Shown: positions 43,237-52,959 of the stretch, in pieces
How positions within the stretch are numbered: the first letter of the stretch is position 1
How the letters are laid out: every line of letters starts with the position of its first letter
Origin: Marinilabiliaceae bacterium UBA5488
Lineage (GTDB): Bacteria > Bacteroidota > Bacteroidia > Bacteroidales > Marinilabiliaceae
Direction of reading: 5' to 3'
Assembly: GCA_002427105.1 (NCBI GenBank)
Contig: DIPM01000031.1
Location: forward strand, 1 to 64,000
DNA length: 64,000 nucleotides
Translations under genes and position numbers: made by a program
The notes under the pieces: generated by a model
Database searches by the model: none
Seen by the model: the letters and a program-made list of their open reading frames with translations, nothing else
What the model was told of the DNA's origin: nothing

Positions 43237-45288
43237 ATGCAAAAAGGCAGTATTGGTGTTAGCACCGAGAACATTTTTCCGATAATTAAGAAATACCTCT
43301 ATTCCGACCACGAAATATTCCTGCGTGAGTTGGTGTCGAATGCGGTAGATGCAAGCCAAAAATTGAAGACCTTGGCCAGTGTGGGCGAGTTTAAAGGTGA
43401 AATAGGCGAACTTAAAGTCAGGGTATCTTTGGATGAAAAAAAGAAAACCCTGACCATTAGCGATAGCGGTGTTGGTATGACCGCCGAGGAAATTGATAAG
43501 TATATCAATCAATTGGCATTTTCGGGGGCAAACGACTTTTTAGAAAAGTATAAGAAAGACGTTAATGCCATAATAGGGCACTTTGGACTTGGATTTTACA
43601 GCTCGTTTATGGTTGCCCAAAAGGTTGAAATTCATACACTTTCGTATAAGGAAGGGGCTCAGCCCGTCAAATGGAGCTGTGATGGTTCTACGGAATTTAC
43701 CATAGAAGAGATCAAGAAGGAAACACGCGGCACGGATATCGTTTTATACATTGATGACGAGAATAAGAAGTTCCTTGAAAAGGATGAGATAAGCAGACTT
43801 TTGAAGAAGTATTGTCGTTTCCTTCCGGTAGAGATTGTGTTTGGTAAACAAACGGAATGGAAGGATGGCAAGAGTGTTGATACCGACAAGGATAACGTTA
43901 TCAACGTAACAAATCCACTTTGGACGCGAAAACCTGCAGAGATTAAAGAAGAGGAATATAAGGAGTTCTATAACGACTTATATCCAATGACTGAAGACCC
44001 GCTCTTCAATATCCATCTGAACGTTGATTATCCTTTCAACCTGACAGGTATTCTATATTTTCCGAAAATCAAGAACAATATAGAGATTCAAAAAAACAAG
44101 ATTCAGCTTTACAGTAATCAGGTTTATGTTACCGACTCGGTAGAAGGCATTGTACCTGAGTTTTTAACTCTGCTTCACGGTGTAATTGACTCTCCTGACA
44201 TCCCGCTTAATGTTTCGCGCTCATACTTACAGAGTGATTCTAATGTTAAGAAGATTTCAGGGCATATCACAAAGAAGGTATCCGACAGACTTGAGGAGAT
44301 TTTTAAAAACGACCGAAAGGCACTGGAAGATAAGTGGGGTGATTTGAAGCTCTTTATTGAGTATGGAATGTTGACCGATGAGAAGTTTTACGAAAGGGCT
44401 GCCAAGTTTGCTTTGCTTACCAACACGGAGAATAAGCATTTTACCTTTGGAGAATATAAGGATGTTATCAAGTCCAATCACACAGACAAAGACGGCAACC
44501 TTGTTTACCTTTATAGCACTAATAAGGATGAACAATATTCTTTTATCGAGGCTGCCAAAAGTAAAGGTTATGATGTTTTGCTTATGGATGGTCACTTCGA
44601 CGTTCACTTTGTAAACCTGCTTGAGCAGAAATTTGAGAAGAGTCGCTTTGTCAGGGTTGATAGCGATGTGGTTGAAAAACTTATTCCAAAAGAAGGCGAA
44701 AAGGAGCTGACATTGACAGCTACGCAGCGCGAAGAGCTTACAAGTCTCTTTTCATCACAAATTCCTCAGCTTGCAAAATCACATTTTGTAGTAAGTTTTG
44801 AGGCTATGGGCGAGAAAGATTCCCCTGTAATGATTACTCAGCAGGAATTTATGAGGCGTATGAAAGAAATGAGCGCCCTTGGCGGTGGAATGATGTTCTA
44901 TGGGGATATGCCCGATAGCTATAATTTGGTTGTCAATGGTAATCACCCGATGATTAGCAGAATTTCAAACGATCTGGAGGCCGAACTAGGTGATAAGTTG
45001 AAAACTATCTATGGTCGTATCAGCTCTTTGGATTCACGTAAGTCTGAGCTTGAAGCAGCCCGAAAGGATAAGAAGGAGGAGGAAATCCCGCAGGCCGAGA
45101 AAGAGGAAATGGATGATGTCGAGAAGAAGCTCAGTGAGCAAAAGGCTAAGAAAGAAGAACTTCTTAAAAATTATGCTTCAAAGAATAAATTAATATCACA
45201 ACTAATTGACCTTGCTCTGCTTTCTAATAATATGCTTAAAGGCGAGGCGCTTAGCAAATTTGTGAAACGCAGTATCGAGTTGATTTAA
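43237..45288 (+). CDS. htpG: Hsp90 chaperone HtpG
   Basis: A 683-residue Hsp90 of the bacterial type. The N-terminal GHKL ATPase motifs are LRELVSNAVDAS (Asn, Asp), ISDSGVGMT and GHFGLGFYSSFMVA. The middle domain has the LNVSRSYLQSD motif with the catalytic Arg. Near residue 595-630 there is a charged Lys/Glu insertion. The C-terminus lacks the eukaryotic MEEVD. It folds clients in the cytosol. A strong terminator follows. Confidence 0.97.
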   Translation: MQKGSIGVSTENIFPIIKKYLYSDHEIFLRELVSNAVDASQKLKTLASVGEFKGEIGELKVRVSLDEKKKTLTISDSGVGMTAEEIDKYINQLAFSGANDFLEKYKKDVNAIIGHFGLGFYSSFMVAQKVEIHTLSYKEGAQPVKWSCDGSTEFTIEEIKKETRGTDIVLYIDDENKKFLEKDEISRLLKKYCRFLPVEIVFGKQTEWKDGKSVDTDKDNVINVTNPLWTRKPAEIKEEEYKEFYNDLYPMTEDPLFNIHLNVDYPFNLTGILYFPKIKNNIEIQKNKIQLYSNQVYVTDSVEGIVPEFLTLLHGVIDSPDIPLNVSRSYLQSDSNVKKISGHITKKVSDRLEEIFKNDRKALEDKWGDLKLFIEYGMLTDEKFYERAAKFALLTNTENKHFTFGEYKDVIKSNHTDKDGNLVYLYSTNKDEQYSFIEAAKSKGYDVLLMDGHFDVHFVNLLEQKFEKSRFVRVDSDVVEKLIPKEGEKELTLTATQREELTSLFSSQIPQLAKSHFVVSFEAMGEKDSPVMITQQEFMRRMKEMSALGGGMMFYGDMPDSYNLVVNGNHPMISRISNDLEAELGDKLKTIYGRISSLDSRKSELEAARKDKKEEEIPQAEKEEMDDVEKKLSEQKAKKEELLKNYASKNKLISQLIDLALLSNNMLKGEALSKFVKRSIELI

Positions 45289-45300
45289 ATTTAAAAAAAA

Positions 45301-45333
45301 AGGCTGTCCAAAAAGCGGGACAGCCTTTTTTTT
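45301..45333. terminator. Bidirectional terminator after htpG
   Basis: AGGCTGTCC at 45301-45309 pairs with GGACAGCCT at 45318-45326, with eight A before and eight T after. It can stop transcription from htpG and from the bat operon on the other strand. Confidence 0.92.
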
Positions 45334-45501
45334 ATGTTTATTTTTTATGGAATTTATCATTATTCCATTTTTAAATCGTTGCCAACCGAATTGTTTTACC
45401 CCGCGGATGTATTCAACGGATACAATGGATTCAAATGCCCCCAAAATATCACCAACCGTTTTTGGTTTATCTGTAGGGGCAATTGCCTGTTGGCGGCCTA
45501 T

Positions 45502-46275
45502 CTATATTATTTCCAGATGTTCGGCATGCATCCATCCTGTGCTGCCGTCTTCAAGTTGAATTTCGTACCAGTTGTTAAGCTCCTGAATCAATTTAACCCG
45601 TACTCCTTCATGCAACACAAAAAGCTCTGTGCCTCCTGCCTCGGGTGCGCTGCGTACCGTTACCGAAGGAGAAAATACTATTGCCCGATTACGGTTTTGC
45701 AAGTGTTGCTTTTGTTGATGAGAATAAGTGAAAGTTGTTATAGAAATCAGCAATGCTACTATTCCGGCAAAGAATGCCAGTTTGCGGAAATTGCTTCGCT
45801 GTGAGAAGAAGAAAATAAGTAAACAAGTTAAAACGACCACAAAGGCGGCTATGGAGATAAGTGCCCAGGTGTCTGAGTCGGTGTTGTTGCGAAAGCCGGA
45901 AAACCAGCGGGTGAGAAAGAATACCCCCACGGGTTCAATTTTATCGGTAATCTGCCCATAGGCCAAACTCAGATTATATCTGATATCGCTGTCGTGAGGA
46001 GCTAATAGAAGAGCTCTCTCATAATTCAATATAGCTGCCGGTAGCAGAGCCTGACGATAGTAGGCATTACCCAGGTTGTAATACAGCTCGGGAGCCTCCA
46101 TTCCCGATTTCAAAATCTCTTCATAAAGTTCAATAGCACTTTCATATTGCCCCTCTGCATAATATTGGTTGCCCGTTTCAAAGCGACTGTCTGTGATGGC
46201 GCTTATCTGAGTTAGCGGCAACAGTATCAATGCTAAGACTAAAAAAGCTCTCTTGATTGTTTTATATCTGCTCAT
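45502..46275 (-). CDS. batE: BatE: TPR and SH3-like membrane protein
   Basis: A 257-residue protein: signal segment, about three TPR units (residues 27-110, with YNLGNAYYRQALLPAAILNY), two transmembrane helices (about 135-190), and a C-terminal SH3-like domain with VRSAPEAGGTELFVLHEG and STGWMHAEHLEII. This layout is typical of BatE of the Bacteroides aerotolerance operon. It is the last gene of the run and lies 20 bases after batD. Confidence 0.88.
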   Translation of the reverse strand: MSRYKTIKRAFLVLALILLPLTQISAITDSRFETGNQYYAEGQYESAIELYEEILKSGMEAPELYYNLGNAYYRQALLPAAILNYERALLLAPHDSDIRYNLSLAYGQITDKIEPVGVFFLTRWFSGFRNNTDSDTWALISIAAFVVVLTCLLIFFFSQRSNFRKLAFFAGIVALLISITTFTYSHQQKQHLQNRNRAIVFSPSVTVRSAPEAGGTELFVLHEGVRVKLIQELNNWYEIQLEDGSTGWMHAEHLEII

Positions 46276-46295
46276 AACTCTTTTGTTTGTCTTTC

Positions 46296-48134
46296 TTACT
46301 TTTTCTTTTTTAACTGACCTTCAAGCTTGCTAATTGTTGCTATACTCTTTTTGTAAAGTTCGTCGCGTTCGCCATGGTCATTTGTTGGAGAATAACGCGC
46401 ATACTCGCAAGTGTCCAGGATGGACAAAAATTCATCTGTTGTTTCCTGATCTGCGCCATTGTCCAAAAGGATTGAGCGGGCATTGTCTTTGGTTAACGAA
46501 GAGCCCGGGATAGAAAGCTTATCACCGGTATATCCCCAGAGTGCTCTGGTCAGCTCTTCAAAAAAGCCTTCCTTATTTCCCTTCTTGAGGAGTTCGGCCG
46601 ATTGCTTCAGGCGCTTTTTTGCAAGTTTATTAGCCTTTCTGTTTTTCACCCTCGCTAGATCAGCATTTTCTTTTATACGCTTTTTATTCAACAGATAAAT
46701 AGCTATAAACAGCAATAAGGGAATTATATAGCCCAAAATAAAGAGGGTGGAACCAAACAGGAAGCTGTCGGCCGGCTTAAGAACAACGGAACCGCTTTTT
46801 ATATAACGAATATCCTGACCCAGAAATTTCACGCTTTCGCGGGTAGTACTGCCCGGCCTGCCTGCTGAGCTTGTTATTGCTTCTTCACCGCTTCCCCGAG
46901 CCACTTCTATTGTTATGCCCTCGCTGCGAAGGGTCTGATAACGACCTGTCGATGGATTGAAAAAGCTATATTCGACTGGGGGAATCTCAAAACGACCCGA
47001 GTGACGCGGTATAATAAGCGTCTCAACAATTCTGCTCCCTTTGCCTCCTTGCCAGGTCTGTGCGATATTATTGCTAACGTTGGGATCGAAAACATCAAAA
47101 TCGGGAGGTATTTGAAAGGTCGGATTCTTTGCCAGGCGATGGTTGCCGGTACCTGAAATTTCCGCCTTCAGCGTGATACCGTCATTTACCTCTGCCTGAG
47201 TTTTTGAGGCAGTAACTTTCATGCTGACATTTCCCACAATTCCCGAAAAACTTGCGGAACGAGGGGAGGGCAGGGCCTTGATCTTTACTGTTAAGGGCTT
47301 TGTGCTAACTCTCTTTTTTACTGTCCGGTAACTGTCAAAAAAGTCGCCAAAAATACTCTGAGATTGACGTGCCTGACGTTGGCGTATCAAGAACTCCATG
47401 GTGGTTGGCTCTATTGTGTGCGTACCGGCTGTTTGAGCATATAAAACCCGCTGACTGAAAATGCCGACACGATAGGTGCGACCTCCAATATTTTGAGCTT
47501 CCCACTGTATGGCGTTTGCCTGTGCAGGAAGATCTTCAACTACAAAATTGCGCAATTCAGGCTGGTTGATATCTGAAATACCTTCCAGACTTGTACGTGT
47601 GTATATCTTTGTTGTCAGCAGTATTGCTTCATCTTGCCATGCCTCGTTTTTATTGACAGTAGAAACTATGTATAAATCAGCATCAGATATAGCTCCATCC
47701 GGAACTGATTGCTCAGCTTGCTGAGGCGAGCCTGCAGAAGCTTGTGCATCAGATTCCACTACTTCTATTGTCAAAGAATTGCTCTCTACCCTTTTGCCGT
47801 CAACCTCGATACTTGCCCCGGGTATGGTAAAGCGCCCCACTTTGTCACCTCTTAAAATATAGGTGAAAGAATAATTCTGGCTGCGCGAAATAGAATTGTT
47901 AATGATTTGAATTGAAGAACTTTGAGAGGTTGAAGGTCCCATCAGTATCTGAAAATCCGGAATATCAGGAACTCTCAGGTCTTTAGCTTCCCGGTTTATA
48001 GAATAGACCAACTGAAACCTAGTCCCTTGCACCACAGACGATGGTGCAGTTGCCGTAAAACTCACATCTTGTGCGCTGATATTAATAAAAGATGTGATTA
48101 TCAGTGATATATATAATAAAGCTAACTTTCTCAT
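46296..48134 (-). CDS. batD: BatD: exported protein with oxygen-tolerance domain
   Basis: A 612-residue protein: signal peptide (to about NISAQD), several immunoglobulin-like segments (the BatD/oxygen-tolerance family, with LRVPDIPDFQILMGPSTSQS), one transmembrane helix near residue 460, and a Lys-rich cytosolic tail ending in a helical domain. Lies between batC and batE. The function in envelope stress is known only genetically for the family. Confidence 0.88.
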   Translation of the reverse strand: MRKLALLYISLIITSFINISAQDVSFTATAPSSVVQGTRFQLVYSINREAKDLRVPDIPDFQILMGPSTSQSSSIQIINNSISRSQNYSFTYILRGDKVGRFTIPGASIEVDGKRVESNSLTIEVVESDAQASAGSPQQAEQSVPDGAISDADLYIVSTVNKNEAWQDEAILLTTKIYTRTSLEGISDINQPELRNFVVEDLPAQANAIQWEAQNIGGRTYRVGIFSQRVLYAQTAGTHTIEPTTMEFLIRQRQARQSQSIFGDFFDSYRTVKKRVSTKPLTVKIKALPSPRSASFSGIVGNVSMKVTASKTQAEVNDGITLKAEISGTGNHRLAKNPTFQIPPDFDVFDPNVSNNIAQTWQGGKGSRIVETLIIPRHSGRFEIPPVEYSFFNPSTGRYQTLRSEGITIEVARGSGEEAITSSAGRPGSTTRESVKFLGQDIRYIKSGSVVLKPADSFLFGSTLFILGYIIPLLLFIAIYLLNKKRIKENADLARVKNRKANKLAKKRLKQSAELLKKGNKEGFFEELTRALWGYTGDKLSIPGSSLTKDNARSILLDNGADQETTDEFLSILDTCEYARYSPTNDHGERDELYKKSIATISKLEGQLKKKK

Positions 48135-48164
48135 TACGCTATTCTATTTGTAAAGGGCATAAAA

Positions 48165-48830
48165 TTACCAATTTTTCTCAATTCTAACAGCTTGCTTTTG
48201 TTCATGTTGATTCATTTTCTCCATCAGTTCCTTCTCATCCTGTTCGAGTGCTTCCAACAAGCGCTCTGCGTTTTCACGACTGATACCCTCTGATTGCTGC
48301 TGCTGTTGTTGCTCTTGTTCTTGCTGCTGCTCTTGTTGTTCTTGTTCTTGTTCTTGTTCTTGTTCTTGTTCCTGTTCTTGCTCTTCTTGCTGTTGTTTCA
48401 TTTTCATGGCAGCAATCAGATTGTAGCGGGTCTCGTCGTCAAGTGGATTATTACGTAAGGCCTGCTTGTAAGCATTTATTCCTCTATCAATATCCTGAGC
48501 ATGTAAAAAACTATTACCCAGATTGTGGTATAGCTGCGAGAGCTTTTGCTTGTTGCTTGCTGCAAAAGGCTCAGAGGCTTGCAGTTGCGTCATTGCTTCG
48601 TCGTATCTTTCCTGACGAAACATGGCTGTAGCCAAATTGTAGCCTGCTTCAAAGGAGGAGGGAGCAATTTTCAAAGCCTCTTTAAATGCTATTTCTGCCT
48701 CTGAATAATTCTCCTTCTCGAGGTATTCCACTCCTTTACGCACATACTTGCGTTCTTCCTGCGCATCAACTGTTGTAAGTGCACAGGTTAATACAAGAAA
48801 GGTAAATATAGAGCCAATAATATATCGCAT
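48165..48830 (-). CDS. batC: BatC: TPR protein with long Gln/Glu tract
   Basis: A 221-residue exported protein. A signal peptide (to about VDAQEE) precedes three TPR units (residues 30-140). A low-complexity Gln/Glu tract of about 35 residues follows at 145-180, then a charged helix. In the DNA the tract is a chain of near-identical 6-base units. The short intergenic gap (5 bases) to batB supports co-translation. Confidence 0.87.
   Translation of the reverse strand: MRYIIGSIFTFLVLTCALTTVDAQEERKYVRKGVEYLEKENYSEAEIAFKEALKIAPSSFEAGYNLATAMFRQERYDEAMTQLQASEPFAASNKQKLSQLYHNLGNSFLHAQDIDRGINAYKQALRNNPLDDETRYNLIAAMKMKQQQEEQEQEQEQEQEQEQEQQEQQQEQEQQQQQQSEGISRENAERLLEALEQDEKELMEKMNQHEQKQAVRIEKNW
48297..48400. 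repeat. Hexanucleotide tract in batC
   Basis: The plus strand has repeated cttgtt-type units, coding Glu-Gln pairs on the minus strand. It has the form of a slippage-prone repeat; a change by whole 6-base units keeps the frame. Confidence 0.8.
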
Positions 48831-48835
48831 AACAC

Positions 48836-49894
48836 CTAAATTTTATCGTTTTCTCTCTTATTCCTGCCATTCTCAACCGTGAAAAGATCAATATTTTTTA
48901 GCAGTCTGTTTTTTCTCTCCAAAATTACAAACTCTATAAGCAATAGAGCCAGAGCCACTAAGGCTAAATACTGATATTGGTCATCATATTCGCTATAGGT
49001 CTTTGATTCAAATTCTGACTTCTCAAGCTCAGATAGCTCCTTGACCAAATCATTAATACCTGCCCTTATATTGTTTGCAGGGATATATTCACCATTACCG
49101 GCAGAGGCTATCTGCATCAGCATGGCCTCATCAAGTTTGGTTATAACCACGTTTCCTTCGCGGTCGCGAAGGAAGGAACCGCTACCTCCCATTGGTATAG
49201 GACCGCCGCTTGAGGAGCCCATTCCTACTGTAAATACCCTGATTCCATTCTCTGCCGCCAAAGCAGCTGCACCCATGGCATCATCTTCATGGTTTTCCCC
49301 ATCGGTGATGATGATAATGGCACGGTTTACATCCTCCTGGGCGCTGAAAGATTGCATTGCCAGACGGATAGCCGCCCCAATGGCAGTGCCTTGCGTGGGA
49401 ACGATATCAGTGGATATATTAGATAAAAACATCTTTGCTGATGCATAATCCGATGTGATTGGCAACTGTGTATAAGCCTGTCCGGCAAATACTATCAGCC
49501 CAAGACGGTCGTTGACCAACTGGTCTGTAAGCCGGGATATGGCCTGCTTGGCGCGCGACAAGCGGCTAGGCTCAATATCCTGCGAATTCATGCTGTTAGA
49601 TACATCAAGGGCGATAATCAATTCTATACCCTTGCGCTGGACAGTTTGAACTCGTGTGCCAAACTGAGGCGCTGCGAGGGTAAAAATTAGCGCCATTAAA
49701 ACCAGTAAAAGCAGGTAAAACTTAAGCACCGGACGAACCTTAGACAGCTCCGGCGTTAGATGTTCCAGCAATTCGGGTGAGCCAAAACGCTTTAATGCTC
49801 TTTTCTTCTGAACTAGAAAATAGAGCTGGATAAATGCCAACAATGGAATTATCAACAATAGATACAGATACTCCGGATTTCCGAATCGAAACAT
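48836..49894 (-). CDS. batB: BatB: VWA-domain membrane protein
   Basis: A 352-residue protein with two N-terminal membrane helices (residues 8-25 and 57-75), a von Willebrand A domain (about 88-290) and a C-terminal helix. The MIDAS metal site is DVSNSMNSQD with GLIVFAGQAYTQLP and IITDGENHEDD. Loop GSSSGGPIPMGGSGS is Gly/Ser-rich. It pairs with BatA as a second VWA protein. Confidence 0.9.
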   Translation of the reverse strand: MFRFGNPEYLYLLLIIPLLAFIQLYFLVQKKRALKRFGSPELLEHLTPELSKVRPVLKFYLLLLVLMALIFTLAAPQFGTRVQTVQRKGIELIIALDVSNSMNSQDIEPSRLSRAKQAISRLTDQLVNDRLGLIVFAGQAYTQLPITSDYASAKMFLSNISTDIVPTQGTAIGAAIRLAMQSFSAQEDVNRAIIIITDGENHEDDAMGAAALAAENGIRVFTVGMGSSSGGPIPMGGSGSFLRDREGNVVITKLDEAMLMQIASAGNGEYIPANNIRAGINDLVKELSELEKSEFESKTYSEYDDQYQYLALVALALLLIEFVILERKNRLLKNIDLFTVENGRNKRENDKI

Positions 49895-49934
49895 ATTTTC
49901 TTAGTTTACAACTAGTTAAGAATAAAATTAAGCT

Positions 49935-50924
49935 TTAGGGCAAGGTGCGAAGAACTGTGTTTTTCAACACTATCTCCAGGAGCAGGAAAAGCAGAGCCAA
50001 CAAGGCAAAAGGAAGGAATTCCTCTGAATAACGCGTGTATTCCTGAACTTCAATCTTTATCTTTTCCATGGCATCGATTTCGCTATAAATCTTCTCAAGA
50101 GCAGCTTTGTTGGTCGCCCTGAAATACTGACCACCGGTAATTTCTGCAATTTCCGAGAGCATGGCCTCGTCAATTCTAACCTCTTGCTGCTGAATTTGCT
50201 GTCCAAAAACCGTGTTAATTGGCACAGGAGCCAGCCCAACGCTGCCAACTCCAATGGTGTAAACCCTGATGCCGAAGGTACGTGCTATCTCTGCAGCTGT
50301 TAGCGGGGCAATTGTCCCGCGGTTGTTTTCTCCATCTGAAAGCAGGATAATTACCTTGCTCTTAGCATCGCTATCCTTTATTCTGTTAACGGCAGTTGCC
50401 AAACCCATACCGATAGCGGTGCCGTCTTCAAGCATACCAATTCTGACGTCCCTGAAAAGATTGGTGAGAACATTGTGATCAAGGGTTAAAGGACATTGAG
50501 TAAAGCTCTCGGAGGCAAATATTACCAGACCCATCCTGTCATTTGGACGACCTGAAATAAAGTTGATTGCAACATCTTTGGCAGCTTCAAGGCGGTTGGG
50601 CTTAAAGTCCATAGCCTGCATACTACCCGAAATATCCAGGGAAATCATAATATCTATCCCTTCGGTAGTCACATTTTGAAGCTGGTTGGTGCTTCTGGGG
50701 CGAGCCAAAGCAATAATAATAAAGATTATTGTCAATATCCTGAAAATAAAAGGCAAATGCCTCAGATAGCTTTTGCGCGACTTCCCAATCTTGGAGAAGA
50801 GGCGCAGGCTGCTGATTTGTATGGTAGGATGAATGGAATTCTGCTTCCAAATATACCATGCTATCATTGGAATCAACAGCAGCAATAGCCAAAAATACTG
50901 AGGATGTAGAAATGTATAGTTCAT
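49935..50924 (-). CDS. batA: BatA: VWA-domain membrane protein
   Basis: A 329-residue protein of the same plan as BatB. Two N-terminal helices precede a VWA domain with MIDAS DISGSMQAMD near residue 95, LVIFASESFTQCP and IILLSDGENNRG, and a C-terminal helix anchors it. VWA domains bind partner proteins through a metal ion; in this operon they may be clients of MoxR. Confidence 0.9.
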   Translation of the reverse strand: MNYTFLHPQYFWLLLLLIPMIAWYIWKQNSIHPTIQISSLRLFSKIGKSRKSYLRHLPFIFRILTIIFIIIALARPRSTNQLQNVTTEGIDIMISLDISGSMQAMDFKPNRLEAAKDVAINFISGRPNDRMGLVIFASESFTQCPLTLDHNVLTNLFRDVRIGMLEDGTAIGMGLATAVNRIKDSDAKSKVIILLSDGENNRGTIAPLTAAEIARTFGIRVYTIGVGSVGLAPVPINTVFGQQIQQQEVRIDEAMLSEIAEITGGQYFRATNKAALEKIYSEIDAMEKIKIEVQEYTRYSEEFLPFALLALLFLLLEIVLKNTVLRTLP

Positions 50925-50992
50925 TTATATAATATCTTGAATGTTAATAGTTTGCTATCGGTAAAGCCCAAGCCTTACTCTCTTTCAATCTA

Positions 50993-52024
50993 TCACGATG
51001 CGCTCTCCATTTCCTCTTTTTTCAAAGATTCTTTAGCAGCCTCTTCGGGAGTCACTAGTGGCTCCTCTTTAGTTTGATTAACAAAGAAATAGGCCGAAAT
51101 TAAAGCAAAATCATTCTCGTCGGTCAAGGGCTCATATTTGGCAAATTTTGCCAAATCCGCTGTTTCAAGCACTTTGCTAAGTTTGTCATAAAGTTTGGCA
51201 TCCGGCAGTTCAATCCTTCTTACCCTACTTATAATATCTCCTGTGGTCTGTTCCATTGCCGGGAAAGAGTAACGCCCTTCGAGATACTTGCGCAGGGTGT
51301 CACTTAATTCTGAGTAAAAATGTTTTACTCTGCCACTCTGCCAGGCTTTTTCCTGCTTGATCTTGTCCAATTCCCGCAGCGCAATTATATGAGCGGGTTC
51401 TTTGGGCTTTTCCTTAATAAATATCTCGCGTAAAGGCTTTCTCTCACGCTGCAAAAATAAAATCACCATAGCCGCGATGGCCTGAAGCAGAAAGAAGAGG
51501 GTTACCCATTTCCAATATTTAAGCAATTCAGCAAAAATTAAGGGCAAATTATAAGCGGGCTTCAAGTCGAATATTCCCTTTTCGGGATTTACCTCGGCAA
51601 AGGGATTGACTACAAGCAAGGCCAGCGGCTGAGTCTCTGCTTTTCGCATAATTTCTCCTTCTATATATTCAAATTGAATCGGAGGAATATAATGCAAGCC
51701 GCTATCAAAGGATGTAATGGTATAGGCTTTTGTAATAGATAAGCGCCCGCCGTCAAGCTTTGTTGTATCAGCAGGGTGAGACTCAACAATTTCTATTTTT
51801 GAGCTGATAGTATCGCTTAAAAAAGGAAAAGCTACCGTTATGTCGGAAGGCTGTGCAAGTTCAAATCGTAGTTGCATTTGACCTCCTATTACCATCAAGC
51901 TTGAGTCTAGCGAAGCACTTGCCGAAGCTGACTGGCCATAAGCCGTGAAGCCGCACAATAGGGACAGCAGCAGCACAAGGCATTTTTTAGTTTTTAAAAG
52001 AGATATATACTTGTTATTTACCAT
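50993..52024 (-). CDS. Exported membrane protein of the bat operon
   Basis: A 343-residue protein with a signal peptide (to about TAYGQS), a beta-rich exported region (residues 30-170, VIGGQMQLRFELAQPSD), one transmembrane helix near 172-195 and a cytosolic helical tail (KHFYSELSDTLRKYLEGRYSF). It resembles a short BatD, and the equivalent position in Bacteroidota bat operons holds such a gene. It lies one base from the DUF58 gene. The function is unknown. Confidence 0.75.
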   Translation of the reverse strand: MVNNKYISLLKTKKCLVLLLSLLCGFTAYGQSASASASLDSSLMVIGGQMQLRFELAQPSDITVAFPFLSDTISSKIEIVESHPADTTKLDGGRLSITKAYTITSFDSGLHYIPPIQFEYIEGEIMRKAETQPLALLVVNPFAEVNPEKGIFDLKPAYNLPLIFAELLKYWKWVTLFFLLQAIAAMVILFLQRERKPLREIFIKEKPKEPAHIIALRELDKIKQEKAWQSGRVKHFYSELSDTLRKYLEGRYSFPAMEQTTGDIISRVRRIELPDAKLYDKLSKVLETADLAKFAKYEPLTDENDFALISAYFFVNQTKEEPLVTPEEAAKESLKKEEMESAS

Positions 52025-52025
52025 T

Positions 52026-52892
52026 TTAACTTCTTTTTTTGAAGAGCGATATTAAAGCTTTGACATAATCTTCGTCGGTGCGCACAGATACAGAGTCAAC
52101 CCCGCACTTTTTTAAAGCAGCACTGACGCGCGCTTCGTTTTCCTTCCACCAAAGATTATATGCCTCACGGCTTGAGCGCCTGGAAGTGTTAATCCACCTC
52201 AAATCGCCGGTTTCAGCATCCTTAAACTTGACAAAGCCCACGTCGGGCATCTCCATTTCGCGAGGATCATAAACCCGGAGGGCTACCACATCATGCTTTT
52301 GGTTTGCAATCTTCAGAGCATCTTCAAAACCATTGTCCAAAAAGTCGGATATCAAAAAAGCAGTACAGCGCTTTTTGATAGCATTGGTAAGGTAACGCAA
52401 AGCCTCCGAAATATCAGTCTCCCGATTATCGGGCTGAAAACCTATCATCTCACGGATAATATGCAAGATGTGCTTTTTCCCTTTCTTGGGTGGGATAAAT
52501 TTCTCTATCCTGTCGGAGAAAAAGACAACTCCTGCTTTGTCATTATTTTGTATGGCCGAAAATGCCAAAACGGCAGCTATCTCTGTAATCAAATTCTTCT
52601 TGAAGCGCCATGTTGTACCAAATTCCCGGGAGCCCGACACATCTACCAGGAGCATAACTGTCATTTCGCGCTCTTCTTCAAAAACCTTGATAAAAGGGCG
52701 GTTGAAACGCGCTGTTACGTTCCAGTCTATATTCCTTACGTCGTCGCCGTACTGATACTCGCGGACCTCGCTGAACATCATACCACGACCTTTAAAGGCT
52801 GTGTGATATTCGCCGGCAAAAATATTGCTCGACAAGCCTCTGGTCTTTATCTCAATCTGCCTAACTCGCTTTAGTATATCCGTAGTTTCCAC
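52026..52892 (-). CDS. DUF58 domain protein
   Basis: A 288-residue cytosolic protein. The DUF58 core is seen in GMMFSEVREYQYGDDVRNID and WNVTARFNRPFIKVFEEERE, followed by a VWA-like fold with LLVDVSGSREFG. DUF58 proteins are almost always next to MoxR ATPases, as here, and probably act as their adaptor. Confidence 0.9.
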   Translation of the reverse strand: METTDILKRVRQIEIKTRGLSSNIFAGEYHTAFKGRGMMFSEVREYQYGDDVRNIDWNVTARFNRPFIKVFEEEREMTVMLLVDVSGSREFGTTWRFKKNLITEIAAVLAFSAIQNNDKAGVVFFSDRIEKFIPPKKGKKHILHIIREMIGFQPDNRETDISEALRYLTNAIKKRCTAFLISDFLDNGFEDALKIANQKHDVVALRVYDPREMEMPDVGFVKFKDAETGDLRWINTSRRSSREAYNLWWKENEARVSAALKKCGVDSVSVRTDEDYVKALISLFKKRS

Positions 52893-52959
52893 AATAACCG
52901 ATTAAAAATTATGCATTAAGGCTATAAAAGCCGATAATTAATAAGCTGATTGCAGTATG

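Noticed and set aside
45334..45804. Plus-strand frame of 156 codons opposite batE
   Set aside because: It lies on the complementary strand of the well-supported batE gene, begins inside the terminator T-run and has no domain or signal. It is a shadow frame.
52293..52874. Plus-strand frame of 193 codons opposite the DUF58 gene
   Set aside because: It is the antisense of a conserved gene with clear motifs; composition is irregular and no domain is seen.
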